A stretch of DNA of 64,000 bases from Sulfuritalea sp. (GCA_016708585.1 JADJFK010000028.1:1-64000); one strand, 5' to 3'. Positions 9,035 through 17,550 are shown, counted from the stretch's first letter. Notes: generated by a model not told the origin, from the sequence alone. Translations and numbers: made by a program.

Positions 9035-9598
9035 ATGCTTAATGATCCCGTTACCTTGATGTTTACGCGCGTACCTAAGCACGGACGGGAGCGCGACTGG
9101 GAGCTTTCCATCGCTGAAATGGACCGAGCCGCGCGGAATTTTCCCGGTCATATGGGGACCACAGTACTTAAGCCGCGCACGGGGATCGGGAAGGCTTACC
9201 GGATCATAGTCAGGTTCGACAGCCTAGACAATTTCCGGCGCTGGGAAACCTCCGAAGAGCGCGAGCGGTTACTGCAGGAGTTGGAATCGATGGAAAGCGA
9301 GCCGGTCACTTTTTGGCAGGAAACTGGACTGGAAACCTGGTTTGAGCTGCCTGAAGATGTCGGAAAGCATCACATGATGATTCCCCCTCCGCGCCACAAG
9401 ATGATGGTCGTGAGCTGCATTGGCGTTTATCTGACTATTACGCCACTGCTAATCTCCCTCGGTCCGCAACTGAGTGGGTTCCCGATCTATGTCGTTACGC
9501 TGGTCTTGGTGGCGATCACGAGCGTATTGCTTACGTACGTTGTCATGCCGGTCATGTCACGAATCTTTCGACACTGGCTTTATGAGCGTCAAGCATAG
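9035..9598 (+). CDS. Antibiotic-biosynthesis-monooxygenase-like (ABM) domain protein with two membrane helices
   Basis: A 187-residue protein. Residues ~5-100 resemble ABM/dimeric alpha-beta barrel domains (FTRVPKHGRERDWEL, HMGTTVLKP, YRIIVRFDSLDNFRRWETS). Residues ~125-180 form two hydrophobic helices ending near VMPVMSRIFRHWLYE. The same layout is known for membrane-anchored ABM proteins of unknown substrate. It may act on a quinone or reactive aromatic near the membrane, but nothing in the sequence proves that. The start at 9035 lacks a clear ribosome site. Confidence 0.75.
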   Translation: MLNDPVTLMFTRVPKHGRERDWELSIAEMDRAARNFPGHMGTTVLKPRTGIGKAYRIIVRFDSLDNFRRWETSEERERLLQELESMESEPVTFWQETGLETWFELPEDVGKHHMMIPPPRHKMMVVSCIGVYLTITPLLISLGPQLSGFPIYVVTLVLVAITSVLLTYVVMPVMSRIFRHWLYERQA

Positions 9599-10177
9599 TC
9601 GGCGGCTCAGCCCTGTAGCCGGAGAAGTCCTGCGGTGGGCGTATGGCCGGTCGTATTTGGAGCATCGCCAAGGCCTATAGGCTTTGGCCCAAGATGACGA
9701 CAATTGCGGTGTAGTTTCTATACACATCAACAGGGCAGTCGTGTCCTCCCAGCTCGGTAGCGCGCCTACGACTTTCTGCAACGAATGCGCCAGATCCGTA
9801 AGGGCGCAGCCCGTCCACCTCGGCGTTTCCTACACCTATTCTGACTGAGTGACAGGCGCCGAATCAGGATCTCCATCTTTCGCCAAGTTTAAGTCCGCCG
9901 TGCGGTGGGCAAGGTTCCTGCCATTTTTACTGCAAGCAGGAATACGGCGCCCATTTCTCGGCAGGCTTGAATCTTGTTCAACTAGCTTTGCTGTAAGCCA
10001 TCAAGGTGGGCGTGCGCAAAATGCGATCAAAAATGGATGCGGTCAGGATATAGAGACGACCACATAATGGAATCATATCTGGTGTTAGGTTATTGCCAGC
10101 AATGGGAGAGCGTTGCTAAAGTACGTAGCAGTTACAGTGTAGGTAGTGAAAGCGCAGTGACGATTAGCATTTCACGA
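9599..10177. other. Intergenic stretch with no recognisable gene
   Basis: About 580 bases between the ABM gene and the operator before ubiX. Short open frames exist on both strands, but none has a ribosome site or a recognisable domain. The sequence near 9880-10030 could be debris of an old gene, as base composition there is not strongly AT-rich, but I could not identify it. The last ~150 bases are AT-rich and probably hold the promoter of the ubiX operon. Confidence 0.4.
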
Positions 10178-10198
10178 ATAGTCCATAATAAGGACTAT
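10178..10198 (+). promoter_or_regulatory. Perfect 7-bp palindrome before the ubiX operon (candidate operator)
   Basis: ATAGTCC (10178-10184) and its exact reverse complement GGACTAT (10192-10198) flank a 7-base AT-only spacer, 45 bp upstream of ubiX. The left arm extended to ATAGTCCATA recurs inverted at 19781-19790, and AGTCCATA recurs at 7436. Position and symmetry fit a dimeric regulator such as an IclR protein. Confidence 0.55.
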
Positions 10199-10243
10199 AT
10201 AAGAATCAAATGGAAGATCCGTTGTTGGGTCTAGGAGGAAAAG

Positions 10244-10840
10244 ATGAAGAGGCTTGTCGTCGGCATTACTGGCGCCACTGGTGCCATTTTCGGAATTCGT
10301 CTGCTTGAGGCGCTCCAGGAGACCGATGTTGAAACCCATCTAGTCCTTAGCAAATGGGCCATGCAAACAATCGAGCACGAGACCAGTCTCACCGTGCAAC
10401 AAGTCAAGGCGCTGGCCACGGTGACGCATTCTGAAGGGAATATGGGGGCTTCCGTGTCATCCGGTTCGTTCTTGACCGAGGGCATGGTGATTGCCCCGTG
10501 CTCCATGCGCACCGTCGCTGCCATTGCCAACGGGGTCGGTGAAAACTTGGTGCATCGTGCGGCGGATGTGGTTCTGAAGGAGCGACGCCGCTTGGTGCTC
10601 GTGGCGCGTGAGATGCCGCTCAGCGACATTCATCTCGAGAACCTGCTCAAGTTGTCGCGTATGGGTGTCACGATCATGCCGCCGATGCCGGCCTTCTACA
10701 ACCATCCACAAAGTATTGACGACATCGTGAACCACGTTGTCGCTCGAGTCCTCGACCAATTCGGTATCCCAACCGATTTCGCGCGGCGCTGGGAGGGGCA
10801 GATGCGGGCTAGGGTTGCGCATCTTCAGCCGCAAAAGTAA
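10244..10840 (+). CDS. ubiX: Flavin prenyltransferase, UbiX/Pad1 family
   Basis: UbiX joins a dimethylallyl unit to FMN, making prenyl-FMN, the cofactor of UbiD-type decarboxylases. The 198-residue protein has the full family pattern: GITGATGAIFGIRLLEAL at the N terminus (FMN phosphate), SSGSFLTEGMVIAPCSMRT in the middle, and the signature REMPLSDIHLENLLKLS followed by IMPPMPAFYNHP. A strong site AGGAGG precedes the ATG. It is the first gene of a run on one strand and is 46 bp before the ubiD homologue. In this setting it serves that decarboxylase rather than ubiquinone synthesis (inference). Confidence 0.95.
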   Translation: MKRLVVGITGATGAIFGIRLLEALQETDVETHLVLSKWAMQTIEHETSLTVQQVKALATVTHSEGNMGASVSSGSFLTEGMVIAPCSMRTVAAIANGVGENLVHRAADVVLKERRRLVLVAREMPLSDIHLENLLKLSRMGVTIMPPMPAFYNHPQSIDDIVNHVVARVLDQFGIPTDFARRWEGQMRARVAHLQPQK

Positions 10841-10886
10841 CAACGGACTCTCAATTCATTAACTGACAACAATGGAGATAACGCAT

Positions 10887-12458
10887 ATGAAGAATGTATC
10901 GAGCAAAACTGCGGGAAAAATAGGAAACAAGGATTTGCGCGAAGCACTGGAATGGTTCCGGACCAAGGGATACCTGGTCGAAACGAACAAGGAGGTCAAT
11001 CCGGACTTGGAGATTACCGGGTTGCAGAAGATTTTTGATGGCAGCCTGCCTATGCTGTTCAACAATGTGAAGGGAATGCCGCATGCCCGCGCGATTACCA
11101 ACCTGTTTGGTGACATTCGTGTCGTCGAGGAGCTGTTCGGCTGGGAGAATTCCCTTGATCGGGTGAAGAAGGTGGCTCGCGCCATTGATCATCCCCTTAA
11201 GCCGGTGATTATCGAGCAGGATGAGGCGCCGGTACAGGAAGAGGTGATTACCGACGACTTGGACGTCAACAAGTGGATTACCGCGATCAAGCACACGCCG
11301 CTGGAGTCCGAGCTCACTATCGGTTCTGGCATTTCGTGCGTAGTCGGACCTTACTTCGATGGTGGTAGTCATATTGGCTACAACCGTATGAACTTTCGCT
11401 GGGGCAATGTCGGCACATTCCAGATCTCTCCGGGATCACATATGTGGCAGGTGATGACCGAGCATTACAAAGACGAAGAGCCGATCCCTCTCACCATGTG
11501 CTTCGGTGTGCCTCCGTCGTGCACCTACGTCGCCGGTTCCGGCTTTGACTATGCGATCCTGCCGAAGGGTTGCGACGAGATTGGCATCGCCGGTGCTATC
11601 CAAGGCTCGCCGGTGCGTCTCGTCAAGTGCCGCACTATCGACGCCTACACCCTGGCCGATGCCGAATATGTGTTGGAAGGGTATCTGCACCCACGCGATA
11701 AGCGCTACGAGACCGCTGAGTCCGAGAAGGCCGACGTCCAGGGTCGTTTCCATTTTCATCCGGAATGGGCTGGCTACATGGGCAAGGCCTACAAGGCGCC
11801 GACTTTCCACGTTACGGCAATCACCATGCGTAAGCGCGAAAGCAAACCCATTATTTTCCCCTTGGGCGTACACACTGCGGACGACTCCAACATCGACACT
11901 TCAGTACGCGAGTCGGCAATTTTCGCACTGTGTGAGCGCCTGCAACCGGGCATCGTACAGAACGTCCATATTCCCTACTGCATGACCGACTGGGGCGGTT
12001 GCATCATCCAGGTGAAGAAGCGTAACCAGATCGAGGAAGGCTGGCAGCGCAACTTCCTTGGGGCCATCCTTTCATGCTCACAAGGTATGCGGCTAGCCAT
12101 CGCGATCAGTGAGGACTGCGATATCTATTCAATGGACGATATCATGTGGTGTCTGACTACGCGCGTGAATCCAAAGACTGACATCCTCAATCCGATCCCT
12201 GGTGGTCGCGGCCAAACCTTCATGCCGGCCGAGCGGATGACCTCAGGTGACAAACAGTGGACTGCCTCGAATACCCTGTTTGAAGGAGGCATGGGCATCG
12301 ATGCCACGGTTCCCTATGGCTACGAGAGTGACTTCCATCGTCCGGTTTACGGAGTTGACTTGGTCAAGCCGGAGAACTTCTTTAACGAGAAGGACATCGA
12401 CAAGATGAAGTCGCGGATGGAGGGCTGGGTTTTGTCACTGGCCAGGACCGGACGCTAG
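10887..12458 (+). CDS. UbiD-family decarboxylase, probable phthaloyl-CoA decarboxylase
   Basis: A 523-residue UbiD-family protein from the ATG at 10887, chosen because GGAGAT precedes it; an in-frame ATG lies at 10872. Recognisable blocks are HARAITNLFGD, HIGYNRMNFRWGNVGTF, AIQGSPVRLVKC, AEYVLEGYLHP, HPEWAGYMG and DSNIDTSVRESAIFAL. By eye, Arg167 and Glu293 match Arg173 and Glu282 of the fungal decarboxylase Fdc1, and His185 matches His191. Positions for Asn168, Glu233 and Glu277 appear as His, Gly and Phe. Length, ubiX before it and two class III CoA-transferase genes after it fit phthaloyl-CoA decarboxylase of Thauera and Aromatoleum, which yields benzoyl-CoA and CO2. Other aryl-CoA or aryl acid substrates are possible. 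Confidence 0.85.
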   Translation: MKNVSSKTAGKIGNKDLREALEWFRTKGYLVETNKEVNPDLEITGLQKIFDGSLPMLFNNVKGMPHARAITNLFGDIRVVEELFGWENSLDRVKKVARAIDHPLKPVIIEQDEAPVQEEVITDDLDVNKWITAIKHTPLESELTIGSGISCVVGPYFDGGSHIGYNRMNFRWGNVGTFQISPGSHMWQVMTEHYKDEEPIPLTMCFGVPPSCTYVAGSGFDYAILPKGCDEIGIAGAIQGSPVRLVKCRTIDAYTLADAEYVLEGYLHPRDKRYETAESEKADVQGRFHFHPEWAGYMGKAYKAPTFHVTAITMRKRESKPIIFPLGVHTADDSNIDTSVRESAIFALCERLQPGIVQNVHIPYCMTDWGGCIIQVKKRNQIEEGWQRNFLGAILSCSQGMRLAIAISEDCDIYSMDDIMWCLTTRVNPKTDILNPIPGGRGQTFMPAERMTSGDKQWTASNTLFEGGMGIDATVPYGYESDFHRPVYGVDLVKPENFFNEKDIDKMKSRMEGWVLSLARTGR

Positions 12459-12486
12459 TAAATCGGAACCTGAGAGGAAAATCGCC

Positions 12487-13650
12487 ATGCTAAATGGCTA
12501 CACTATCCTCGATCTCAGCAACCGTGTCGGCTGGTTGGCCGGCCGGTTGCTGGCCGATCTCGGTGCCGATGTGATTCGTGTCGAGGCACCAGGTGTCAGC
12601 ATCGCAGGTGCTGACTGGCAGGCCTATCACGTCAACAAGCGACTTCTGCGGCTGGATATTCAAACGGTCGACGGGAAACGTAATTTTGATCAGCTTATTC
12701 CCGATGTTGATATCCTGATCGATTCGGCGCAACCGGGTGACGCTTTCGCCCAGCACTTGGACTGGGCCAGACTGAAGCAGCTGAATCCACGCTTGATTAA
12801 GGTGTCGGTCACGCCCTTCGGTTGCGAAGGACCCCGTGCAGGGTGGCTTGCCTCCGACATTGAGTTGATGGCGGCAGGTGGAGCTATGTCGCTTGCCGGC
12901 GAGCCCGATGGCGCGCCTATGCGTGTTACAGTGCCGCAGTCCTACGGATGGGCTGGGGCGCAGGCGGCAGTCGGGGCGCTCACTGCAGCAGTACACCGTA
13001 CCGCCACGGGCATCGGACAGCACGTAGACGTATCGGCACAGGCAGCGGTTATTTTGGCATCGTCTCATGCTGCCGCCTTCTGGGATATGGATGGAAAGAA
13101 TCCCACCCGCTGTGGAGCGTATCTCACTGGGCGTTCCATGAAGGGGGCACGCTATCGTGCGTTTTGGCCTTGTTCGGATGGTCATCTCAATTTCATGCTT
13201 TACGGTGGCCCTGCGGGTCGGCGTACCAATACACAACTTGTGGCGTGGATGCGCGAGCTGAATTCACCGCTGGGGGTACTGGAAAATATCGATTGGAAAC
13301 GTTTCGACCCCAAACTCGCCACACAGGACGAGGTGGACGAGTTGGAGCGGCCCATTGCCAACTTTTTTCTTGGCCTCACAAAACGAAAGTTCTTGGATGA
13401 GGCGAGCCGGCGGGAAATGCTGGGCTACCCGGTGTCGACCATGGCCGACATTGCGGCCGACCCGCAATTAGAGGCGCGAGATTTCTGGTATGACTTAAAA
13501 GGGTCGGTCGGACATCAGCAAAGACACTGCGGTAGTTTTGCCATAGTCGATGGCGTGCGTCCACCGCTTCGCCATGCACCAGGTGAGGAAGTCAATATTG
13601 ACAGGCTACTGGTCGAGTTGAAAACTGACTCAACATCGGGAAACGCGTAA
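12487..13650 (+). CDS. Class III CoA-transferase (CaiB/BaiF family), subunit lacking the catalytic Asp
   Basis: A 387-residue CaiB/BaiF-family protein: MLNGYTILDLSNRVGWLAGR at the start, LGADVIRVEAPG, VTPFGCEGP and GQHVDVSAQ. Aligned by eye with formyl-CoA transferase, the place of the nucleophilic Asp169 holds Tyr (context PQSYGWAG). It is therefore likely the partner subunit of the next gene, as in heteromeric succinyl-CoA:aromatic acid CoA-transferases such as BbsEF and the phthalate enzyme SptAB. It sits 28 bp after ubiD and 11 bp before its partner. Its likely role is transfer of CoA from succinyl-CoA to phthalate. Substrate is inferred from context only. Confidence 0.85.
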   Translation: MLNGYTILDLSNRVGWLAGRLLADLGADVIRVEAPGVSIAGADWQAYHVNKRLLRLDIQTVDGKRNFDQLIPDVDILIDSAQPGDAFAQHLDWARLKQLNPRLIKVSVTPFGCEGPRAGWLASDIELMAAGGAMSLAGEPDGAPMRVTVPQSYGWAGAQAAVGALTAAVHRTATGIGQHVDVSAQAAVILASSHAAAFWDMDGKNPTRCGAYLTGRSMKGARYRAFWPCSDGHLNFMLYGGPAGRRTNTQLVAWMRELNSPLGVLENIDWKRFDPKLATQDEVDELERPIANFFLGLTKRKFLDEASRREMLGYPVSTMADIAADPQLEARDFWYDLKGSVGHQQRHCGSFAIVDGVRPPLRHAPGEEVNIDRLLVELKTDSTSGNA

Positions 13651-13661
13651 AGGCAATTCAT

Positions 13662-14882
13662 ATGAGTGCGATTTCGCAAGCTCTATCGGGAGTGAAGGTT
13701 GCTGAATTCGGGGCCTATGCCGCTGGACCACATATAGGCAAAATGCTGGCCACGTTCGGTGCGACGGTGGTTCATGTGGAGTCTCGCAGCCGTCCGGATG
13801 GGTTCCGCGCCGAATACCCTCCCTACAAGGATGGCAAGCCCGGGTTGGATCGAGGAGGGTGTTTCGCAATCTTTAACGATTCAAAGTACGCGGTTACGCT
13901 CGACCTCAAGAATGAGTCCGGTGTCGATATGGCCAAGCGTCTCATTGGCTGGGCTGATATCGTCATCGAAAATATGCGGCCAGAGGTGATGTCGCGCCTC
14001 GGCCTCGGATACGAAGCCGCAAGGGAATTAAATCCCGGTGTAGTGATGATCTCGAGTTGCAACATGGGGCAGACGGGCCCGCGCGCGTACACGCCCGGCT
14101 TTGGTTCGCAGCTGTCGGCGCTAGCCGGATTTTGTGGCTTGACCGGAAGCATGGAGGGCCCGCCCCAGCTGCTTTACGGACCCTATATCGATTTCATCGC
14201 ATCCTCGCTGGGAGCCGCAGCAGTCCTTGCCGGGCTCGACCGACAGCGTCGAATCGGGCAGGGTGCATTGATCGATCTGGCTCAATATGAAAGTGGGCTC
14301 ATGTTTGTGGCGAGCGCTTTGTTTGACTACCACAAAATTGGTGCGGTGGCAGAACGGGCGGGCAACAGCGACCCCAATGCCGCGCCGCATGATGCCTATC
14401 CCTGTCGTGCGGGAGGTTGGTTGGTGCTCTCCTGCTGGTCGGACAATGAGTTCGGACGTCTGGCCGACATGCTTGGTCAGCCCGGCCTGGCCGCGGATCC
14501 ATGCTTCGCCACAATGGAAGCACGCAAGATCAATGAAAAGGATTTGAGCGCCCTTATTAGCCAATGGTCATTGAGCCAGGATGCGGAAGAGGCCGCTACG
14601 TCGCTGCAAACGGCTCGGGTACACGCTTATCCAGTCAACACCATCGCTGATTTGTTCCGGGATCCTCAACTTCTGTATCGGCATGTATGGCGTCGTCGTC
14701 GCCACGAGGTTATCGGCGACCTCGCCTGCTACTTCTCCTCATTTGACCTTTCGGAAGTGCCGGGAGATGTAACCGGGGCGGCGCCACTACTAGGTGAGCA
14801 CAACTTGATGGTATTCCAAGACTTTCTCGGGGTGAGCGACGACGAGTACGCAGAGTACCAGGCGAAGGGTGCATTCGACTAG
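13662..14882 (+). CDS. Class III CoA-transferase (CaiB/BaiF family), catalytic subunit
   Basis: A 406-residue CaiB/BaiF protein with VAEFGAYAAGPHIGKMLATF, GADIVIENMRPEVMSRLGL-like residues 97-115, SSCNMGQTGP, and a C-terminal PLLGEHN motif. Asp177 (LYGPYIDF) falls on the catalytic Asp169 of formyl-CoA transferase by eye; that residue carries the CoA anhydride intermediate in this family. With the previous gene it would form the heteromer that activates phthalate with succinyl-CoA, releasing succinate. The two genes are 11 bp apart and clearly paralogous but diverged. Confidence 0.87.
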   Translation: MSAISQALSGVKVAEFGAYAAGPHIGKMLATFGATVVHVESRSRPDGFRAEYPPYKDGKPGLDRGGCFAIFNDSKYAVTLDLKNESGVDMAKRLIGWADIVIENMRPEVMSRLGLGYEAARELNPGVVMISSCNMGQTGPRAYTPGFGSQLSALAGFCGLTGSMEGPPQLLYGPYIDFIASSLGAAAVLAGLDRQRRIGQGALIDLAQYESGLMFVASALFDYHKIGAVAERAGNSDPNAAPHDAYPCRAGGWLVLSCWSDNEFGRLADMLGQPGLAADPCFATMEARKINEKDLSALISQWSLSQDAEEAATSLQTARVHAYPVNTIADLFRDPQLLYRHVWRRRRHEVIGDLACYFSSFDLSEVPGDVTGAAPLLGEHNLMVFQDFLGVSDDEYAEYQAKGAFD

Positions 14883-14894
14883 GACGTTTGTAGT

Positions 14895-15902
14895 ATGCGT
14901 GCTCTCGTCTGCCATCGTTTTGGCGACTACCACGACCTCCAGGTCGAGAACTTCCCGGAGCCGCAGTTGGTTTCACGTGGCGTCCGCATTGCCGTCGAGT
15001 TTGCAAGCCTGAGTTTTTCGATCAGCCTGTTGATTGCCGGAAAATATCAAGTCAAGCCCCCTCTACCTTTTGTTCCCGGCGCTGAGGTTGTCGGTCGCGT
15101 GTTGGAAGCGGCTCCCGGAGTAACCGCTTATCGTCCCGGTCAGCGCGTCCTAGCGTTTCTAGGCTGGGGAGGCTATGCCGAGCAGGCGGTCTGTCACGAG
15201 TCCACGGTGTACCCGTTGCCCGACGGTATTGATTCGGCAGCCGCTTTGTGTCTTGGCATCTCCTACTGTACTGCATATGGTGGTCTGGTCTGGCGAGCGC
15301 ATCTTGATGCGGGCGAAACCTTGTTGGTGTTGGCTGCGGCAGGCGGGGTCGGGCTCGCAGCCGTTGAAGTAGGCCGTGCAATCGGGGCCTTTGTCATTGC
15401 CGCCGCCGGAGGAAAGGAAAAATGTAGGTTGGCTTTTGAGCACGGAGCGAACGCCGTGATCGACTATCGTGACGAAGATCTGCGTGGCCGAATACGCGAC
15501 CTGACACCACTTCCGGGGCTCGATGTGGTTTTCGATCCCGTCGGTGGCGAATTGTCGGAAACCGCCTTACGAAGTTTGCGTCCGAGTGGACGCTTGGTCA
15601 GTATCGGCTTTGCTAGCGGCTCGATGCCGCAGATTCAACCAAACATTCTGCTGGTAAAGAATACTTCGTTGCTCGGCTTCAACTTTGGAGCTTACATCGG
15701 ATGGTCACCGGTGGACGAGCGCGAGTACTACGAGCCGAAGGTGCGGTGCGCAGTCGAGCACCTGTTCGAGTGGTACGAACAAGGCAGGATTCGACCGTTT
15801 GTTGCCGCAAGCTACCCGTTGGAACGCTTCGCTGAAGCCCAAGATGCGCTACTTGGGCGCAGTACGGTAGGGAAAATCATGCTTGTGCCTAGTGAGTCTT
15901 AA
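14895..15902 (+). CDS. Zinc-free medium-chain dehydrogenase, NADPH:quinone oxidoreductase-like
   Basis: A 335-residue quinone-oxidoreductase-type MDR protein. It begins MRALVCHRFGDYHDLQVENF, has PFVPGAEVVGRVLE, the nucleotide-binding LAAAGGVGLAAVEVGRAIGA and the late VFDPVGGELSETALRSL. It lacks the Cys/His zinc set. It lies 12 bp after the CoA-transferase and belongs to the same operon. Function in the pathway is unknown; reduction of a quinone or an enoyl intermediate is possible. No step of the known phthalate to benzoyl-CoA sequence needs it. Confidence 0.85.
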   Translation: MRALVCHRFGDYHDLQVENFPEPQLVSRGVRIAVEFASLSFSISLLIAGKYQVKPPLPFVPGAEVVGRVLEAAPGVTAYRPGQRVLAFLGWGGYAEQAVCHESTVYPLPDGIDSAAALCLGISYCTAYGGLVWRAHLDAGETLLVLAAAGGVGLAAVEVGRAIGAFVIAAAGGKEKCRLAFEHGANAVIDYRDEDLRGRIRDLTPLPGLDVVFDPVGGELSETALRSLRPSGRLVSIGFASGSMPQIQPNILLVKNTSLLGFNFGAYIGWSPVDEREYYEPKVRCAVEHLFEWYEQGRIRPFVAASYPLERFAEAQDALLGRSTVGKIMLVPSES

Positions 15903-15928
15903 TCAGGTTATTGAAAGGACAATAGATC

Positions 15929-16570
15929 ATGAAATTGACCAGTAGTTGTTTTGAGGACAACGGAACCATCCCGAGTGAATGCGCCTTTGGAGTGATAGAT
16001 CCTCAGACTCGTATAGCTCTCTCAAGCAATATCAATCCCGACTTGGAATGGAGCAACATTCCTGTAGCCACGAAGTCCCTTGCCCTGATCTGCTATGACC
16101 CTGACGTCCCTTCGGCTCTGGAAGATATAAACAAAGAAAATCGGTTGATTCCTGTCAGCGCTGAGCGCGTAGATTTTTACCATTGGGTTCTGGTCGATAT
16201 TGCGCCGAGTCTTGGGCGTATCGCCAAGGGACAGTTCTCGAACGCAATCATACCTCGCGGCAAACCCGGTCCCGACGGACCGAATGGCACGCGTCAGGGT
16301 CTCAACGGGTATACCACCTGGTTTCACGACGATGACAATATGTCGGGGAATTATTTTGGTTACGATGGTCCCTGTCCGCCGTGGAATGATGAGTTGTCCC
16401 ATCGCTACATCTTCAAGCTATATGCGCTCGATGTTGCCAAGTGCCCATTGACAGGAATCTTTTCTGCTTCCGCAGTGCTTAAGGCGATTCGCAGCCACAT
16501 TCTCACCACGGCTGAACTTATCGGTCGCTACACGTTGAACCCGGACATCTCGGACCCGGTTACGCCATAG
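15929..16570 (+). CDS. PEBP-family (YbhB/YbcL, Raf-kinase-inhibitor-like) protein
   Basis: A 213-residue phosphatidylethanolamine-binding-protein homologue. Its marks are NPDLEWSNIPVATKSLALIC, CYDPDVPS, the FYHWVLVDI strand, and YFGYDGPCPPWNDELSHRY, matching the family's D-P-D, H-W and G-P-x-P-P-x-x-x-x-H-R-Y motifs. The extra insert near residues 70-80 makes it longer than E. coli YbhB. No signal peptide is visible. It lies in the operon 26 bp after the oxidoreductase. Bacterial PEBPs have no settled function, so its presence in a decarboxylation operon is unexplained. Confidence 0.88.
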   Translation: MKLTSSCFEDNGTIPSECAFGVIDPQTRIALSSNINPDLEWSNIPVATKSLALICYDPDVPSALEDINKENRLIPVSAERVDFYHWVLVDIAPSLGRIAKGQFSNAIIPRGKPGPDGPNGTRQGLNGYTTWFHDDDNMSGNYFGYDGPCPPWNDELSHRYIFKLYALDVAKCPLTGIFSASAVLKAIRSHILTTAELIGRYTLNPDISDPVTP

Positions 16571-16634
16571 CGTGGCAATAGGCTGATCAACAGATTCAGA
16601 TGGCGCCAGGTACATTTGGTCAAGGAGAAACAAG

Positions 16635-17021
16635 ATGGGTAGTCGTACCGTACTGAAGGGAAAGCTGCATCGCGTGACAACGACGCATTCGGAGTTGCAC
16701 TATGAAGGGTCCTGCGCCATTGATGAAGACTTGCTGAACGCGGCTGATATCCGCGAATATGAGCAGATTGATATCTACAACGTCACGAATGGTGAGCGCT
16801 TTACTACATACGCCATTCGAGGTGAGCGTGGCTCGGGCATCGTTTCAGTCAATGGTGCCGCAGCGCGCAAGGCAGCACCGGGCGATCTCCTGATCGTCGT
16901 CAGCTATGGTGTCTTGACTGAAGATGAAGTGAGATATTTCCAGCCTCGGCTCGTATATGTGGATGCACGAAACCGGATTCTTTCGGAACGCGCCGCGATT
17001 CCAGTTCAACTAGCGGCTTGA
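16635..17021 (+). CDS. panD: Aspartate 1-decarboxylase
   Basis: Makes beta-alanine for pantothenate and CoA. The 128-residue proenzyme is normal length. It contains KLHRVTTTHSELHYEGSCAI with the Gly-Ser self-cleavage site at about residues 26-27 that yields the pyruvoyl cofactor, then NGERFTTYAIRGERGSGIVS, VNGAAARKAAPGDLLIVVSY. Ribosome site AAGGAGAAAC. It ends the ubiX operon, 64 bp after the PEBP gene. A likely reason for its place is a raised demand for CoA when phthaloyl-CoA accumulates; that is inference. Confidence 0.95.
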   Translation: MGSRTVLKGKLHRVTTTHSELHYEGSCAIDEDLLNAADIREYEQIDIYNVTNGERFTTYAIRGERGSGIVSVNGAAARKAAPGDLLIVVSYGVLTEDEVRYFQPRLVYVDARNRILSERAAIPVQLAA

Positions 17022-17050
17022 AGCCACTAACTGTCCATAAGCACAATGAT

Positions 17051-17084
17051 CCGCCGACCTGCGCGGGGGTCGCCGGCTTTTGCC
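17051..17084. terminator. Imperfect hairpin between convergent panD and the flavin-oxidase-like gene
   Basis: CCGCCGACC pairs with GGTCGCCGG around a G-rich loop (one C/C mismatch), followed by CTTTTG. It sits between two converging genes and could stop transcription from panD. The T run is short, so the call is moderate. Confidence 0.45.
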
Positions 17085-17088
17085 GCCG

Positions 17089-17550
17089 CTATCCCGGCGC
17101 AAATTCCTCGCGGTGGCCGAAGCCCTTGCTGTTGTCGACGAAATGAATGTGATCCGCCAGGAGGCGATACCAGCGCACCTTCGCCAGCGCCGCGAAGATG
17201 GCCGGCGGTACCGTGGCCAGCGGCGCCGCGATGGGAAACTTCCCGCCATAGAGCCGCTGCGCGCATTCCCGTTCCTCTCCCTCAAGTTCCACGACCCGGC
17301 CTTCGAGCTGGATGCCCTTGATTTGTGCCCAGTTGGAACAGTCTTCCTGGATGGTCGCGGCGCAGCGCGCATCCTGCGCCAGGTTGCGGCAATGGCGGCT
17401 GCTCGGTGACGAGAGGAAAACCAGCGAGCCACCCTCGCTGGCGTAGAACACGGCGGCGGCCCACGGCCCCTCGGAGCCTTGTGTGGCCAGCGTCATCACA
17501 TTGTGGCCGGCGAGGTAGTCCGTCACCGCGAGCGGCAAGGTCGTTTTCAT
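17089..17550 (-). CDS. Pyridoxamine-5'-phosphate-oxidase-like flavin-binding protein
   Basis: A 153-residue split-barrel protein, start MKTTLPLAVTDYLAGHNVMT at 17550, where an in-frame longer start at 17631 is less likely. Blocks LATQGSEGPWAAAVFYAS, LVFLSSPSSRHCRNLAQD, ARCAATIQEDCSNWAQIKGI and GKFPIA are typical of general-stress/PPOX-type FMN or F420/heme-binding small proteins. The true substrate cannot be told from sequence. It converges on panD and stands apart from ribA by ~190 bp, so it is probably transcribed alone. Confidence 0.82.
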   Translation of the reverse strand: MKTTLPLAVTDYLAGHNVMTLATQGSEGPWAAAVFYASEGGSLVFLSSPSSRHCRNLAQDARCAATIQEDCSNWAQIKGIQLEGRVVELEGEERECAQRLYGGKFPIAAPLATVPPAIFAALAKVRWYRLLADHIHFVDNSKGFGHREEFAPG

